Assembly: GCF_009727055.1 (NCBI RefSeq)
Contig: NC_052351.1
Span: 10,374,821 to 10,438,820, forward strand
Source: Benincasa hispida
Taxonomy: Eukaryota; Streptophyta; Magnoliopsida; Cucurbitales; Cucurbitaceae
Reading direction: 5' to 3'
DNA: 64,000 nt
In this document: positions 11,658 through 24,084 of the stretch, piece by piece
Layout of the letters: every line of letters begins with the position of its first letter
How positions within the stretch are numbered: position 1 is the stretch's first letter
The notes under the pieces: generated by a model
What the model saw: the letters and a program-made list of their open reading frames with translations, nothing else
What the model was told of the DNA's origin: nothing
Databases searched by the model: none
Made by a program: the position numbers and the translations under genes

Positions 11658-12949
11658 TGATGGAACATAAAAAACGCATGCACAACTGAAGCAATGAAAT
11701 CAACAACATTCTAATTGCAATAAGAAAACAAGAATAAGCATGCAAAAGGGATAGAAAATACAACCTTTGAAGACTCCACTGCAATCTTCCTCTCCCCAGC
11801 TCGATCGACACCAGGTAAATCCAACTATTCTCTGATTGAAGAACACGGATGTAGGACCGTTATGTTAGTGAAAATAAGGGAATTTAACTATAGAAAGAAG
11901 GAGAGTAACGAAAATTTGTGGTGGAAGAAAAAAAGTCAAAAGTAAAAGAAGCATTAGTCTTGCAAATTTAAAAAACAAAGCCTTTTGTAGAGAAAACACA
12001 TGCAAAATCCAATTTTGCATGTCTTCCATCCCAAACTTCACTAGCATGTGATCTCTAGGTGTCAAGCTTGGGAAATGTTACTTCAAAGTCCACTTAGTTA
12101 GTGGGAAAATCCAACAATTCAATTTTTCCATTAACTATTTTTTTAATAAAAAAAGGATTTTTTTTCAAATTTTAGAAAAATATTTAATTAAAACAATTTC
12201 AATAAATTAAAATAAACAAATTTAATATCATGTATTAAATTGTTTAAGACACCTAGCTTTGATTAATCATATTAATCAAGTTTAAAAAATACTTTCATGA
12301 TAATGATCAAGTATACTCTAAAAAATAATTATTTAATAAATTAATTATTTAATTGTAAATTATATCTCATATAAATACAATTCTCCCTTAAGACCTGAAA
12401 TGGGAGGCATATTGAGCAACGACGTTGGGCTTACCCTCACCTATGTAGATCAAGGGACAATCGCGAATAAACAATAGTTCATAGACAGTTCAGGATTCAG
12501 ATCAAGTTATCTAGGTCAACAAGAAGTGAAATTAATCAGTGTTAACAGTAAACGATTTTAATACGTAACAGTGATTATTTCGTGGTCTGTCTTACACAAT
12601 ATCATCATATAGAACATCCCCGCTCACATGTCTCTACATGAACGAATTGATCACATCGTTTATGAAACTTTACAACATTTTGTAACAATCATAAAGTGGG
12701 CTGTATTCAATTGTATCTCCAGAAATAAGTACCTAACCTAATCCAAGTACTATAGACAATTTAGGCCATTTTACTCGAACTTGATCAAGTTTATGTCTCC
12801 ACATAAAGTCTAAGTATTCATGACAATAGCCAAGGGATAGTAGTTTATTGGATTTAGAGTTATTAAACAATCAACAACACTTGTCTGAATAAACTTCATA
12901 TATGTTTACTATTTACAAAACTACGAGTTTTAGGACATACAACCCAACA
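11658..12949 (-). repeat. Copia LTR L3 (5' LTR), internally deleted
   Basis: 1.29 kb. Both ends match L1 and L2, but about 0.5 kb corresponding to 5020-5545 of L2 is missing at about 12393, where CCCTTAAGACC joins TGAAATGGGAGG. On the right it is followed by GAGCA, which matches the base string left of L1 (GAGCG) in four of five positions. Confidence 0.85.
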
Positions 12950-15122
12950 GAGCACAAGGCGCTGAGCTATGCGATGAAGTTAGGCAGTGTGCAATGAGGT
13001 ATATGACGATGGGCATGCGATGTACGCTGAGGCTACACAATGAAGCAAGACGATGCGCATAGAAGCTATGTGATGAGCATGACAAGGCTGTATGGTGCTC
13101 ATGTGATGGCAAGGCTTGAAGGACCATGTGATGAAGGTGCTATACGATGATCTATGAGCTATGCGCCAATCATAAGGCTAGGCATGGGAAGAAGAATGCG
13201 GTCATTTGGACTAAGCATTGGCCTTGAGAAGCTAGTTGAACGCATATGACTAAGCGAGGCATGAGAAACATGTTGGGTGCATGGAGTTGTTGGCTAAGAG
13301 TTATGGCCGTGATTGGTTATGTGTTGAAGGGCCTAATCATGTGTTAATAAAGCTTGGCCATGTGGTGATGATGTGCTATACATTAAAACTGATTATGCTC
13401 CAAGGACACTTGAGGTTAGGAAGGGCATCATGGGCGCATAGAACAAGGTTAGTAAGAGTGGCATGCGATAAGGGACATGCAGTGATCTTGATGAACGCAT
13501 GTGCTAAAGGTAAGCTGTGCGAAAGGATATGCCGCCAAGGGTATGAGATGGTATGGAGGCTAGTGTGGCACATGGGAGGACATGCGATAACTGAGCTATA
13601 CGTTTAATCAAACATGCGGTCATGAAGAAGATATGCAATGGTAAGGAAAACTTCAAGAGCAAGATGGAGTTGATAAACTTATCCGAACATGTGGCTATCA
13701 AATGAATGTCTTAGAGTTCATGCAAATTGAGGTGGGCGCATGAGAAGACATGCAAGCTGACGGGTTTGCGTTGGATGAAGGTGGTGCGGTCACTTTAGAC
13801 TGGATGTGGCAAGGAATTTCGTTGGCAGCATAAGAACAGGACACTTGGGCATGCAAACCAGCAGGAGGTGTCAAAGTTGGGAAGAGTTGGAATGCCTATA
13901 AATAGCACCTAAGGTTTTTACTTCAGCTCACAACACACATTCACTTCAAGAGACATTAAAAAGAGAGTTTGAGAGAAAGTCGGAAGAAGCCTCATGTTAA
14001 TTAGGAAGGAGGTTGCGTTGATAGTGGAAATCCTTGCGTTGATCAAGGCAGAAGGTGCAAGTGTTGTTTAGGCTGTGCGGACAGACAACAACACCATGTT
14101 CAAACGAGGAGTTCTCTCAAATACTCGTGCAAATCAGGTGATTCTTAAGCCAAAATCTCTTAAATTGAATTTAATTTCTTTATAATGGCTGCTATAAGGA
14201 AATTCTAAGTGAAGGGCTGTCGAAATTGAAGGAAATCAAGAGGTGTTCATAGAAAAAGTGACAGTCGGGCCAAGTGGAGGAAACTTGAGACTCGGAAGTA
14301 TTGAGTTGAAGTTTCAAGGCAAACGTTTAAGGTAAGTAAGTTAAGGCATTTCTAAACATATTCGTAGAAGGAAGTATCTCAAAATAAGGTCTGGAATAAT
14401 GAGAAATCTAAGCTTTAAAATGAATCTAAAATAGAGTTCGAAAGGAGGCCAAAGGAAACTAGGTGAACTTAGAAAGAGAGAATAGTCCCAAAAAATCACG
14501 GTGAGTGGTTTCTTATTTAAGTCTTTTAGCATATTTTAAATTATACGCTTTTATTATGAATGAATGATTAGTACCACAAGGAGAGCATGTGGTCGGGATG
14601 ATCAGAGGGTCAACGGACCTAGCTTCTAAGCCCAAGTTAGAATCTCACGAGATGGTCAGGGATCGAGAGGCCTAGTTCCTGAGCCTGTAGGAGGAACCTT
14701 GCATGGGATGGTCAGAGGGGTGATAGGCCTAGCTTTTGAGCCCATAAGAGAGGGATCTATGTGCACATAGGGAAATGGGCATTTATAAATGAGTAATTAT
14801 TTTGACTATCTATCGTGTGCATAGGTAGGGTTGAGAACAAATTAATTCAAAATGGAGGTTTGCTTAGTAACCTCGTGTTGTGATATGTTTATATGTTTAT
14901 GAGTTGAAAGAGACTTGTAAAACTGTTAGCACTCACTAGACTTAAAGGCTCATGTTTTACTCTCATGTCTTCCTTGCAGGTAGCAGAGGAGTCCAAGTTG
15001 CTATGAGAAGTTGAGGCCTGCCACGAGTTAGATTGTTGTTAGACTAAGTTTGTAGTTGTGATGGGACTACTGTTGTAAAAGTTTATTTAACAGTATATAA
15101 ACAAGTTTAAAAAATGAGTTAC
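12950..15122 (+). repeat. Gypsy LTR, right part, continuing from 1465
   Basis: Resumes the GCGATGAG-rich composition seen at 806-1465. It contains a TATA box (13897) and then a transcribed-leader-like region with CACAACACACATTCACTTC. A later conserved block (14560-15060) includes the repeated phrases GATGGTCAGGG / GCCTAGCTTCTAAGCC and CTTCCTTGCAGGTAGCAGAGGAG, typical of the R-U5 part of plant gypsy LTRs. The exact 3' end is uncertain; 15122 (GAGTTACA) is a candidate. Short + and - open frames here look accidental. Confidence 0.55.
13897..13904 (+). promoter_or_regulatory. LTR TATA box
   Basis: TATAAATA in the context GCCTATAAATAGCACC, followed about 25-45 bases later by an A/C-rich CACAACACACATTCACTTC initiator-like region. 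This is the classic plant LTR promoter layout and supports + orientation of the surrounding gypsy LTR. Confidence 0.65.
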
Positions 15123-15169
15123 ATTTCTAGTGTTTTCTTAAAATTCTGCTGATACGTAGATTTCGACGT

Positions 15170-16707
15170 TGGCTAAATAAGCATGTGGACAAATATGGAT
15201 AATGGTGAATGTGAATCATGCAAGCTCATATTGCCATAAACTTGTTTACTTGGGATGGAAATGGAATGTGGATGATGTGATATGCTTATTCATACTTTAT
15301 GCGATACTAATTCTAGATGTATGCATTATTAATGGAATGCTTGCAGTATACTATGCGTTGTCACAAGTTTCCTTGCACTGAAACCAAGAATAAATCCACT
15401 GCAAGTTTCTCAGAGTGATCCGAGGTCGAACATAAGGATTTCTTAGTTAATGTGTTACGTTCGTGATATATGCGACCGGGGGTTTTTCAATTAATAAAAG
15501 TTGTGTTTATATAGGTATTTAAGTATTTAAAGTTGCGGTAAAGTAAAATTGTGCGGTAAAGTAAAGTTGCGTTAATAAGATAAAAGTGCATAAAAGTAAA
15601 CCTAAGCTATTATGATACAAGATACAGGATACATGATACATGATACTGAGTTTGAGACTAACTGTGAAGATTATACAAAGGGTCGTGGTATGCTGTGGCA
15701 AGTCTTTATGTATGAAACATAATAGAAAAGATAACTAATATAAACACCACAAGTTATGAATTGCGTTGAAGACATAACTACGGTTCCACTTTCCTTTGGC
15801 GTATACCTCTCGGTGATTGGCCGTGTTCCCACATCTCTATGGTGAAATAGGGATGAACGTAATGAATGCAAGGTTGCTTCCATCTCTGGAAGTACTTCTC
15901 ACTTTAGTTAACGCATTCTTCCATATTTATTTCCCTTTCAGGCTTGCTCGTCCGGTAGAAGTGACCTTGGTACAGATCTTCAACGGCGGGGATTGAAAGG
16001 ATTTGCTTTGAGACTCACCTCTCAGCCTTGTCTCTTAAATCTTCCCGGATCTTCTCCGATCAGGCTCTTCAAACCAGTCTCTCTCTCAATATACAAATAT
16101 CAAAATATGCCCGTATCAAGAATATATTCTCAGTGGAATGGCCGAAGCTATTTATAGGCTTAACTTTGACTCTTTGACTTGTGGTCCTTACTTTATTTTT
16201 ATGGCAGCTCTAGAAATGGTGGAGTGAAAATTCCTTCTATTACGCAATCAATCCCTTCAGAAATGCACAACGGTCAACTGTACACGCGTCATAATCCTCC
16301 ACAATTGCGTTACTCTTTACATCTTCGATCGTTTGCACGCATGCAGTGTTGTTTTTTATTACCGCATGCGGTTGAGATTACGGTAATCACTTAGCTCTTG
16401 ATCGATTGTTGCATGCACCGTCATTACGTTGATTGTCTATTCATTCTGAATGATTGGCGCAATGCGACGTAGATGCGTTGTTCTTTTTATCTTGAGCCAT
16501 GAACACAAACGGTGACTTGGTTTCCTGCAAAACAGACTTGAAATATTCTTTTCCACCACCACAATGGTGTCAGTGGGTGTATTGACGACAATTTATAATT
16601 CTTGCAGTTCTTAGCTAATTTCTATACAATTGACGCAACTTTCTTTTTTTTTGGCCGCAATATCTAAATAAAACAGTATAAATAACTTGTATTTCTACAA
16701 GTTATCA
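15170..16707 (-). repeat. Athila/Tat-type gypsy LTR (solo or truncated)
   Basis: Read on the minus strand it begins TGATAACTTGTAGAAATAC at 16707 and extends to about 15170. It shares successive blocks with 60052-61793: the GTGATCCGAGGTCGAACA block (15415-15433), the ATTGGCCGTGTTCCCACATC block (about 15815) and the tip. No primer site or gag follows on the left, so it is a solo LTR or a remnant. The left end is approximate. Confidence 0.65.
16149..16156 (-). promoter_or_regulatory. LTR TATA box (minus strand)
   Basis: The minus strand reads GCCTATAAATAGC, about 550 bases downstream of the LTR start at 16707. The motif and its position fit a U3 promoter of the Athila-type LTR. This middle portion has no visible counterpart in the LTR at 60052-61793, where artefactual sequence occupies the equivalent place. 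Confidence 0.6.
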
Positions 16708-17024
16708 TCCGCTTCAAGTTTATTTGTTAATAACGAGCTAGTAGAGTTGGAAAATAGATGTCATGAAAGAGTGGTATCTATTGTCCTCATGCCTGGAGGG
16801 GGTGTAACAGGTGTGACATATCAAGCTTATGGGAATCAGTAAATAACTCACTTTAATGCTAAGTCATGGCATAAAACTCAAGTGGAACACATGGAAATTT
16901 TAAGTAAAAACTGTCTCTAAAAACCCAACATGTGTTTGTAATTGACTCCCATTACTTAAAACATGCGTTGGAACATTAAGATAAAAGTAACTATGCACTG
17001 GAAATTCACATTAAGATAAAAATA
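16708..17024 (+). other. Gypsy 3' end remnant with polypurine tract and truncated LTR start
   Basis: A polypurine run (CCTGGAGGGGG, about 16792-16802) leads to TGTGACATATCAAGC at 16812, which looks like the beginning of a + strand gypsy LTR. Only about 200 bases of it remain before Copia coding remnants begin at about 17025. No genes seen. Confidence 0.4.
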
Positions 17025-19740
17025 ACTATCCTTCAAACACCCTAGCCGTGAAGGCCTTTGTAAATGGATCAAGAACGTTATGCGTCGAAGCTATTTGCGT
17101 GATGAACACATCCCATCAATGCACAATCTCTTTAATGAAATGATTTTTCCGCTCTATGTGCTTCCCTTATTTGTGACTTCTAGGCTCTTGGGAATTAGCA
17201 CAGGACCACTATTATCACAATAAAAGGTGATGGGCTTTGACATATCTGGAACCACTTCTAAATCGTTCAGGAACTTCCTGAGCAATACAGCTTCCTTAGT
17301 AGCTTCACAAGCTGCTACATCCTCAACCTTCATAGTGGAGTCAGTAATGCACCTTTGCTCGGTGCTCCTCCAGACTACTGCCCCTCCATTAAGAGTGAAC
17401 ACTGATTCTAATGTGGATTTTCTAGAATCCTTATTAGTCTGGAAATCAGAGTTTGTGTATCCTGTAAGGATCAAATCTTTAGAACCATACACGAGCACGT
17501 AGTCCTCATTCTCCAAAGATACATGAGGATATTCTTAACGATGGTCTAGTGATCAAATCCTGGATTAGACTGATATCTACTGACTATCCCCACTGCATAG
17601 AAGATGTCAGGTCTAGTACATAACATCGCATACATCAGGCTACCAATAACCGATGCATAGGCAATTTGTTTCATTTTCTCAATCTCTTAAGGTATTTTAG
17701 GACACTATTCCTTAGACAAAATAACTCCATGCCTAGAAGGGAGCAAGTCTCTCTTGAAGTTTTACATCAGAAACTTGATAAGCATCTTGTCAATGTATGA
17801 TGCCTGAGCAGGGCCAGTGTTTTATTCTTTCGATCTCTAAAGATCTGAATGCCCAGGACAAACCGCGTCTCTCCTAAATCTTTTATTTGGAATTGGGTCG
17901 CTAGCAAATTTTTAATTTAAGTCAGTAGATCAACATTATTCTCAATGAGTAGGATATCGTCTACATACAACACAAGAAAAGCTACTGAACTGTTGATGAT
18001 TCTCTTGTAAACACAAGGCTCATCAATATTCTGATCAAAACTATAAAATTTGATCGTAGTATCAAATCTTATATTCAATGATCGAGAATCTTGTTCCAAT
18101 CCATAAATGGACCAATTGAGGCTTCAAATTTTTTGCTCTTGACCTTGGGTTATGAATCCCTCAAGTTGCTGCATATAAATTGTCTCCTCAAGATTGACAT
18201 TCAAAAAGGCAAGATTGATGTCCATTTGCCAGATCTTATAGTCATAATATGAGACAATGGACAGAAGAATCTGGATAGACTTCAATATGGCAACAGGGAG
18301 AAAGTCTCCTCATAGTCGGCTCCCTTAACTTGGGTATAACCCTTTGCCACAAGTTTAGCCTTGAAGGTTTGCACCTTCCCATCAACATCCTGTTTTCTCT
18401 TATAGATCCATTTGTAACCTATAGGTTTAACCCCATCAGGTTTAGTTACAAGATTCCAAAGCGAATTAAAGTACATTGACTCCATTTCGAGAATCATAGC
18501 TTTGATCCATTCATCTTTTCAACATTCTTCATTCCCTTCTTATAAGACAATGGATGCTCAACATCTCCATCAACTACAATGGTTAAGGTTTCTATTAAAC
18601 CCATGTAACGGATAGGCGGGTTCGCAACCCTCCCACTACGTCGAGGCTTCCTCAATGTTTGAAGTGGATGTGACCTACTAGATGAACCAACTTCAACAAT
18701 TGTTGTTTGTCGAAGGTTCAATAGTTTCATTAGAAAGTTCATTTAACACTATCTTACTGCGAAGCTTATGCTCCCTTATATGATCCACTTTTAAAAAGGT
18801 AGCGTTTATCGACAAAAACATTTTATTATCTTTAGGATCGTGGATGTAACCACCTCTCCTTCTTTTAGGGTAACCTACAAATAGGCACAATTTTGAACGA
18901 GGTTCTAATTTCCCAGGATTTGCCTCAAGCACATGTGCTGGACAACTCTAGATCCTGAAATGGTGTAAACTACCTTTACGACTATTCTATAATTCCAAAG
19001 GTGTTCCAATAAAACTTTTAAATGTAATGCACTTCAAAATGTAAACTGCAGTTTGTATTACATATTCCAAAATGAGTCGAGTAAGGAAGCATAACTCATC
19101 ATAGACTTGACAATGTCCATTAGGGTTCGATTTCTCCTTTCTGATACACCATTCTATTGAGGTGTACCAAGTGCTGAGAGATGGGATACAATTCTATGAT
19201 TTATCAAATAGTCTTAGAATTTTAGATCCATATACTCTCCACTTCGATTAGATCGAAATGTTTTAATTATTTTATTTAATGAATTTTCAACTTCAGACTT
19301 GTACTCCTTGAACTTTTCAAAGGCTTCAAACTTATGTTGCATTAAATAAACACACCCATATCTAGAATGATCATTAGTAAAAGTGATGAAATATTCCAAC
19401 CCTCCTCTTGCCTTAACATTCATCGGACCACATAGGTCTGAATGTACAAGTTCTAAGGGTTCTTTGGCCCTGTGACCTTTTCCAGTAAAAGATTTTCTAG
19501 TCATTTTGCCTTCAAGGCATGACTCACATACAGGTAAAGAATTTTCTTCTAAATCACTTACAAGTCCATTTTTCCCCAATCTCACAATCCTATTGAGATT
19601 TATGTATCCTAATCTCAGGTGCCAAAGATGGGCATTTTCTTTAAGATAAATTTTATGTCTTTTATTATAAGTTACCACAGTTTTAAATTGATCAGTATTT
19701 AGGAGAGCTTTTGTTGCTAACGGTCTTAGCAATAAATATT
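17025..19740 (-). pseudogene. Copia gag-pol remnant lacking both LTRs
   Basis: Minus strand, order conserved. GAG-pre-integrase and integrase lie at 19732-19214 (HLWHLRLGYINLNRI, HSDLCGPMNVKARGG, then RSNRSGEY where the second catalytic Asp is Asn). The linker is at 18932-18494. RT occupies 18497-17540, with an intact YVDD (FLVLYVDDILLIENN near 17990-17935). RNase H is at 17516-17154 (GYTNSDFQTNKDSRKS, EDVAACEATKEAVLLRKFL). Several stops and frameshifts divide it. Gag and both LTRs are absent; the ends join gypsy-derived DNA, so this fragment has been broken by rearrangement. Confidence 0.85.
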
Positions 19741-21070
19741 ATCTTTGAGATTTGCAGAACAAACATGTACTCCATTATTGTAAATGTTGAGATTAGTGTC
19801 CTAATTCTCCCAGAGTCTCATTGTTTTGTAAAGATATTGATAACTGGCAGAAATGCTAGTTATTATATGCCTTTTATTTAGAATTATGAGGACTAACAAG
19901 TAGAAAATGCGGTGAAATACTTAGAATTTGCGAAAAATTGAGTTTTGCATTGATTAACACCTAAATCCTCATTGACCCCAATATTATGCGTTACTCCATG
20001 CCAAAATGTCTATTTTTGTAGCTATCGCAGGAATCAAATGCATGCATTGGAAATAAGCAATCGCAGACAAACGCATGCGCTGAAAACCGAACTATCGCAT
20101 AGAAGAATGCATGCGGTATCGCATGCATCCATCGCATGGAAGTAGCAGTGATCGAATGTGCCCATCGTATGGAAGTTGCAGTGATCAAGAGAATGCCGTG
20201 TTCACTTGAAGATTGCGGCCACGGAGTGACAACCATAATAGAAGGGCGATCACAAGATGGGTAGAATGCGTTAATACTTCAGCTGGATCAAGCTCGGACG
20301 GATACCGTAACGCGTGATTTATATGTATGATATTCAATGCTCATAATGATGCGATACTACTACTATTTATGCATTAATTAGAGATGCTCAGGTAGTATGC
20401 CCTACGTTGTCACAAGTTTCCTTAGAATGGAACCAAGTGTAATTCCACCGCCAGTTTCTTGGTGTGATCCGAGGTCGAACAGGGGAAGTGGTGCCAGTTA
20501 TTGCGGTATGTTCATGGTATATGCGACTGGGTTCTTCAATCCTTTATAAAAGTGTGTACAATATGTAAATTACAGTAAAATAAAGGAAAGCGGTAAAAAT
20601 GCGATAAAACATAAAAATACAATAAATCTAAGCTAGATGTTACAAGATACAGGCTTTATGTGCAAGATACTAGGATTAAGGCTGGCTGTGAAGATTGTGC
20701 AAAGACGTGGGATGCGACGACAAGTCTTGTGAACAGATTAGAAAGAGAAAGATAAGTATTATAAACAACGCAAGTTCTTAATTGAGTTGAAGGTAATAAA
20801 TACTGTTCCGCTCTTCTCTTGGCATACACCTTTCAGTGATCGGCCGCGTTTCCCACATGTCTGTGGTGAAACAGAGTTTAATGTAATGAATACAAGGTTG
20901 CTTCTATGTCTGGAAGTACTACTCACTTTAGTTAATACACTCTTCTGACCTTCTCTCGATAGATCAGAATGACATCTTCACTGCTCTCACAGGTGAAGAT
21001 GCCATCCAACATGCTTTAGCTAAACGTATTTTATAACTTTAATACATATTAAGTTCTTGGTGATTCATAT
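19741..21070. repeat. Rearranged gypsy LTR fragments in both orientations
   Basis: A + strand LTR-like start, TGATAACTGGCAGAAATGC, is at 19838. It resembles the start at 22256. From about 20290 to 21060 the sequence instead matches the minus-strand Athila-type LTR (same order as 60100-60860: TTGTCACAAGTTTCCTT, GTGATCCGAGGTCGAACA, CAGTGATCGGCCGCG, TCACAGGTGAAGATGCC). The two fragments are joined head to head. No genes. Confidence 0.55.
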
Positions 21071-22255
21071 TGTTCATCAAGGGATTAAGAAAACATCATG
21101 AAGAAAGTGACTAATGGGTGAACGGAAACAGACAGAGAATGGTAAACGAAATCTATCAAAACATTCAATATTTCTACTAAGTGTTTGATACATGATATGT
21201 GAATGAAAAGATAAAGAAAATATGGAATACAATGAAAGAGAGATAGAACAGATACAATCCGGTGCCAATGTCTTGGCACAGATTCGATGGAGATCTGCTT
21301 GCCAGATCGGATGGTTTCAATGGCAGGAAGAGCTTCCCTCTCAGGCTTGCTCTTAGATAAATTTACTAGTTTACCACATTCTGTTCTTTGACAAGTATGA
21401 TTTCAATGATGACAAATATGCTTCTATTTCTTTCGTATATACTAGAGTCAACTTAGTCTTAAGATAGTCACCTCATGAAATATTTCTCGAAGTTAGGGGT
21501 TTGCTAGCTTTCTTTTAAACTCTCTTTACAACGCATTCTAAGAACATCGCATGACTTATTTTAATCTTTTGGCAATGAGGACATTGCTGCATTTTAAATT
21601 TGAGGGTGAGGTATTTATTTTCGACCTTGCTATTTTCAGAAAAAAGAAAAAAAATATTGAGAATAACAACTCCACTGTCAACGCAATGGGAAACCCATGT
21701 TGATAAGAGTTAAGTTGTGAAAGGCACTTACCCGTAGTTGGATGTCTGCACGACACACGTGGGGGCAAGCCAAAACGAAAGTAAGTCACAGCATCAACAC
21801 ATAAACAAACGACCGCAACTCCACTGCCAAATTGGTATGAGTTTAGTCTAAGAAAGAGTGCATTGCTCGTAGTTGGATGTCTGCATGACACCCGTGGGGG
21901 CAAGCCAAAACAAAGGCAAGGCACTTGGACCAGCACAAGGTCAGAAAAAAAATATCAATGAAGAAAATTTTCGTGCAAGGATAAAATCATTTGACACCCC
22001 AATAGAAAATTTTCTTTTTAAAATAAATCATGCGATGTTTCGGAATTTAGTAAAGTACTTTTGAAAGTTAAGCTTGCAGTCCCTAGGTCTTAGAAATATT
22101 TTAAGAAGAGACTTGAATAAGACTTAAGGAAATTCAAGTATATAGAATTTGAATGAAGTATCCTTGAGAAGTCTAGGAAAAGAACTTTGCGGTTGACTTG
22201 CTAAAGGAATCTTTAGCTTATGCTTGAGGAAAAGTATTGTTTAAATTTCGGGGTG
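21071..22255 (+). repeat. Gypsy 3' non-coding region with direct repeats and polypurine tract
   Basis: Contains two imperfect direct repeats of about 149 bp (starting near 21667 and 21816), each with AACTCCACTG and GTAGTTGGATGTCTGCA...GACAC.CGTGGGGGCAAGCC. It ends in a purine-rich ATTTCGGGGTG at 22245-22255 before an LTR start. Related sequence occurs inverted at 53640-53960, downstream of the large ORF of the other gypsy element. Tandem repeats between the last ORF and the 3' LTR are known in Tat/Ogre elements; the assignment here is by analogy. Confidence 0.5.
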
Positions 22256-24080
22256 TGATAATGGGCAGAAATGCACGTTATCATAATGTTAAGTTCTTAA
22301 GCAATGTTGGATTCCACTGATGAAATATGTTAATTTGCGTCCATTAAGCATCGTTTTCATGATATTGTGATCGCATGCGTTTAGTGCATTAGAACAGTTG
22401 ATTTTTGTATTTTTGTGCAGAATATGCGTTAATGCAATACAAAGATTGCGATCATAGGAATTCATTGGTCGAGCGCAACTTCACCGCAAGGCTTTGTGTT
22501 GATCGTGCTCGCAAACATTCACTTGAGAAGGATTGCCGCAACTTGGTCAGCGCAACATGGTGGGTGCATCCGGGTGAAAGGATATTTAAGAGTGATGGGA
22601 CAGAAGGCTGATGACAGTCAAATCCAAATTAAGTTGATAGCCGATAACGGTCACAAAGTACATTTAGCTTTATCGGTGACAATTATTTGGTGCATAAGTC
22701 AAGAATTAAAGCTTTCCCATCTGTACAACTAGAAGAGAGAAGCCTCCTTTTACCATGGATGCTCTGTAAATACTAAGGGCATTCTTCAGAGAAGGGGTTG
22801 ATCAGTTCACGAGTTTAGCAGTTAGAAATTTCATACTTCAGTTCGCACATCTTTAGTTTTCTTTCATTTTAAGGCAGACCAAGGAACGAAGTTGTGCCGA
22901 TAGATCATTCTGGTAAGCTTGGGAGAGCGCCAGAAGCTTCAAGGACAGAGAGAGAGCCGATGACTGCAGAAGCAGGAACATCTTTAGATCAGAATAGAGA
23001 TTTCAGTGTAAAAAGCCTCGGTCAGCAAAGAATTGCTATCAGGCTCTCTACCTTTATTTTTTATTGTCATTTTGTTCACTCTCTGTTATTCACGCATGAG
23101 TAGCAAAATCAGTTGAATGGGTTGAGAAGCATTTAGCTAGCACAACTAGGGAATCTTCATTCTTTATTATCTTGTTTATGTATGTTTCATTTGTCCACTA
23201 AAGATAATCGAGAGGGTAGTTTAAGGACAGAATCTAGATTTGGGAAGGTCAGGTTAGAATTTAGACTCGGAAGAGCCAGATTAGAATACATGAATAAGAG
23301 ATAGGCGCTTCGGAATGAGCACTATTTGTTATCAATGCATCGCATGCATCCTAGAGATAGGATATGATTGTATGCGGTCACCTTACTTTTATGCCTTTTG
23401 CATCATCGCATAGGACAAGAGTAGAGACTTAGGGATGAGCTCTATGAACATTTTGCATTCAACACATGCATCCTAGATTTAGGAGCATCGCATTTACATT
23501 GGAAAATGACTTGCTGTGCATGGTTGTAACATGATCGCATAGTCTGACGCATCTATTAACACAACTGTCTTTTCTCAACGCCACCGCATTTGTTTATTTC
23601 TTTTTCATCAACGCAAACACAAACCCAACACTTTATTTATTTATCCGGTTACCACAAAGTTCTTCATAAAAATTACCAACGCAAACTGTTTTCACAAGTC
23701 CCTGTGTTCGACCCTGGACTTACCAGGAAACTCAGAGGAATTTACACTTGGATTCCGCTGGGGAAACTTGAGTGCACAACGAAATTCCATCAATGCATAT
23801 CATCCATATTTCCATTTCATAAATACAAGCATCAGTCGTATCTCTACCTTTCATGCATATTCTCATTGCGTTGTCTAGTAGGAGTAGGATTAACGTAGCA
23901 ACATCCCTTCCATTCTTTTATTCAAACCGCCACATGCACATTATCGCATACATATAGCTACAAGTCCCTGTGTTCGACCTCGGATTATCCGAGAAACTTG
24001 CGCTCGCGTTATACTTGGTGTGAGCGCAAGGAAACTTGTGGCAGGACGCATGGTCATTGCATACATTCATTAATGCATTA
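22256..24080 (+). repeat. Gypsy (Athila/Tat-type) LTR on the + strand
   Basis: Starts TGATAATGGGCAGAAATGC after a polypurine tract. Near its end are two copies (about 23695 and 23961) of CAAGTCCCTGTGTTCGACC, which is the reverse complement of the block near 60195-60260. The right boundary is blurred, where it meets a Copia gag remnant near 24085. Open frames on either strand here are short, overlapping and unlike known proteins. Confidence 0.55.
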
Positions 24081-24084
24081 TTAA

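Larger units (their letters stand above)
4287..12949 (-). mobile_element. Ty1/Copia retrotransposon (Tork-like), degenerate, LTR to LTR
   Basis: An 8.66-kb element on the minus strand. The 5' LTR is L3 (11658-12949), then an initiator-Met primer site, a leader of about 2.1 kb, degenerate gag-protease-integrase-reverse transcriptase, and the 3' LTR L2 (4287-6094). The interior is riddled with frameshifts, has substitutions at catalytic positions and has lost most of RNase H, so it cannot be autonomous. It lies inside an older copy of the same family whose 3' end is 1466-4286. The Tork assignment is from protein flavour only. Confidence 0.85.

Noticed and set aside
22405..23103. Overlapping + strand frames as a possible small gene
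   Set aside because: They lie in the gypsy LTR that starts at 22256, overlap in different frames and lack any recognisable motif or intron structure.
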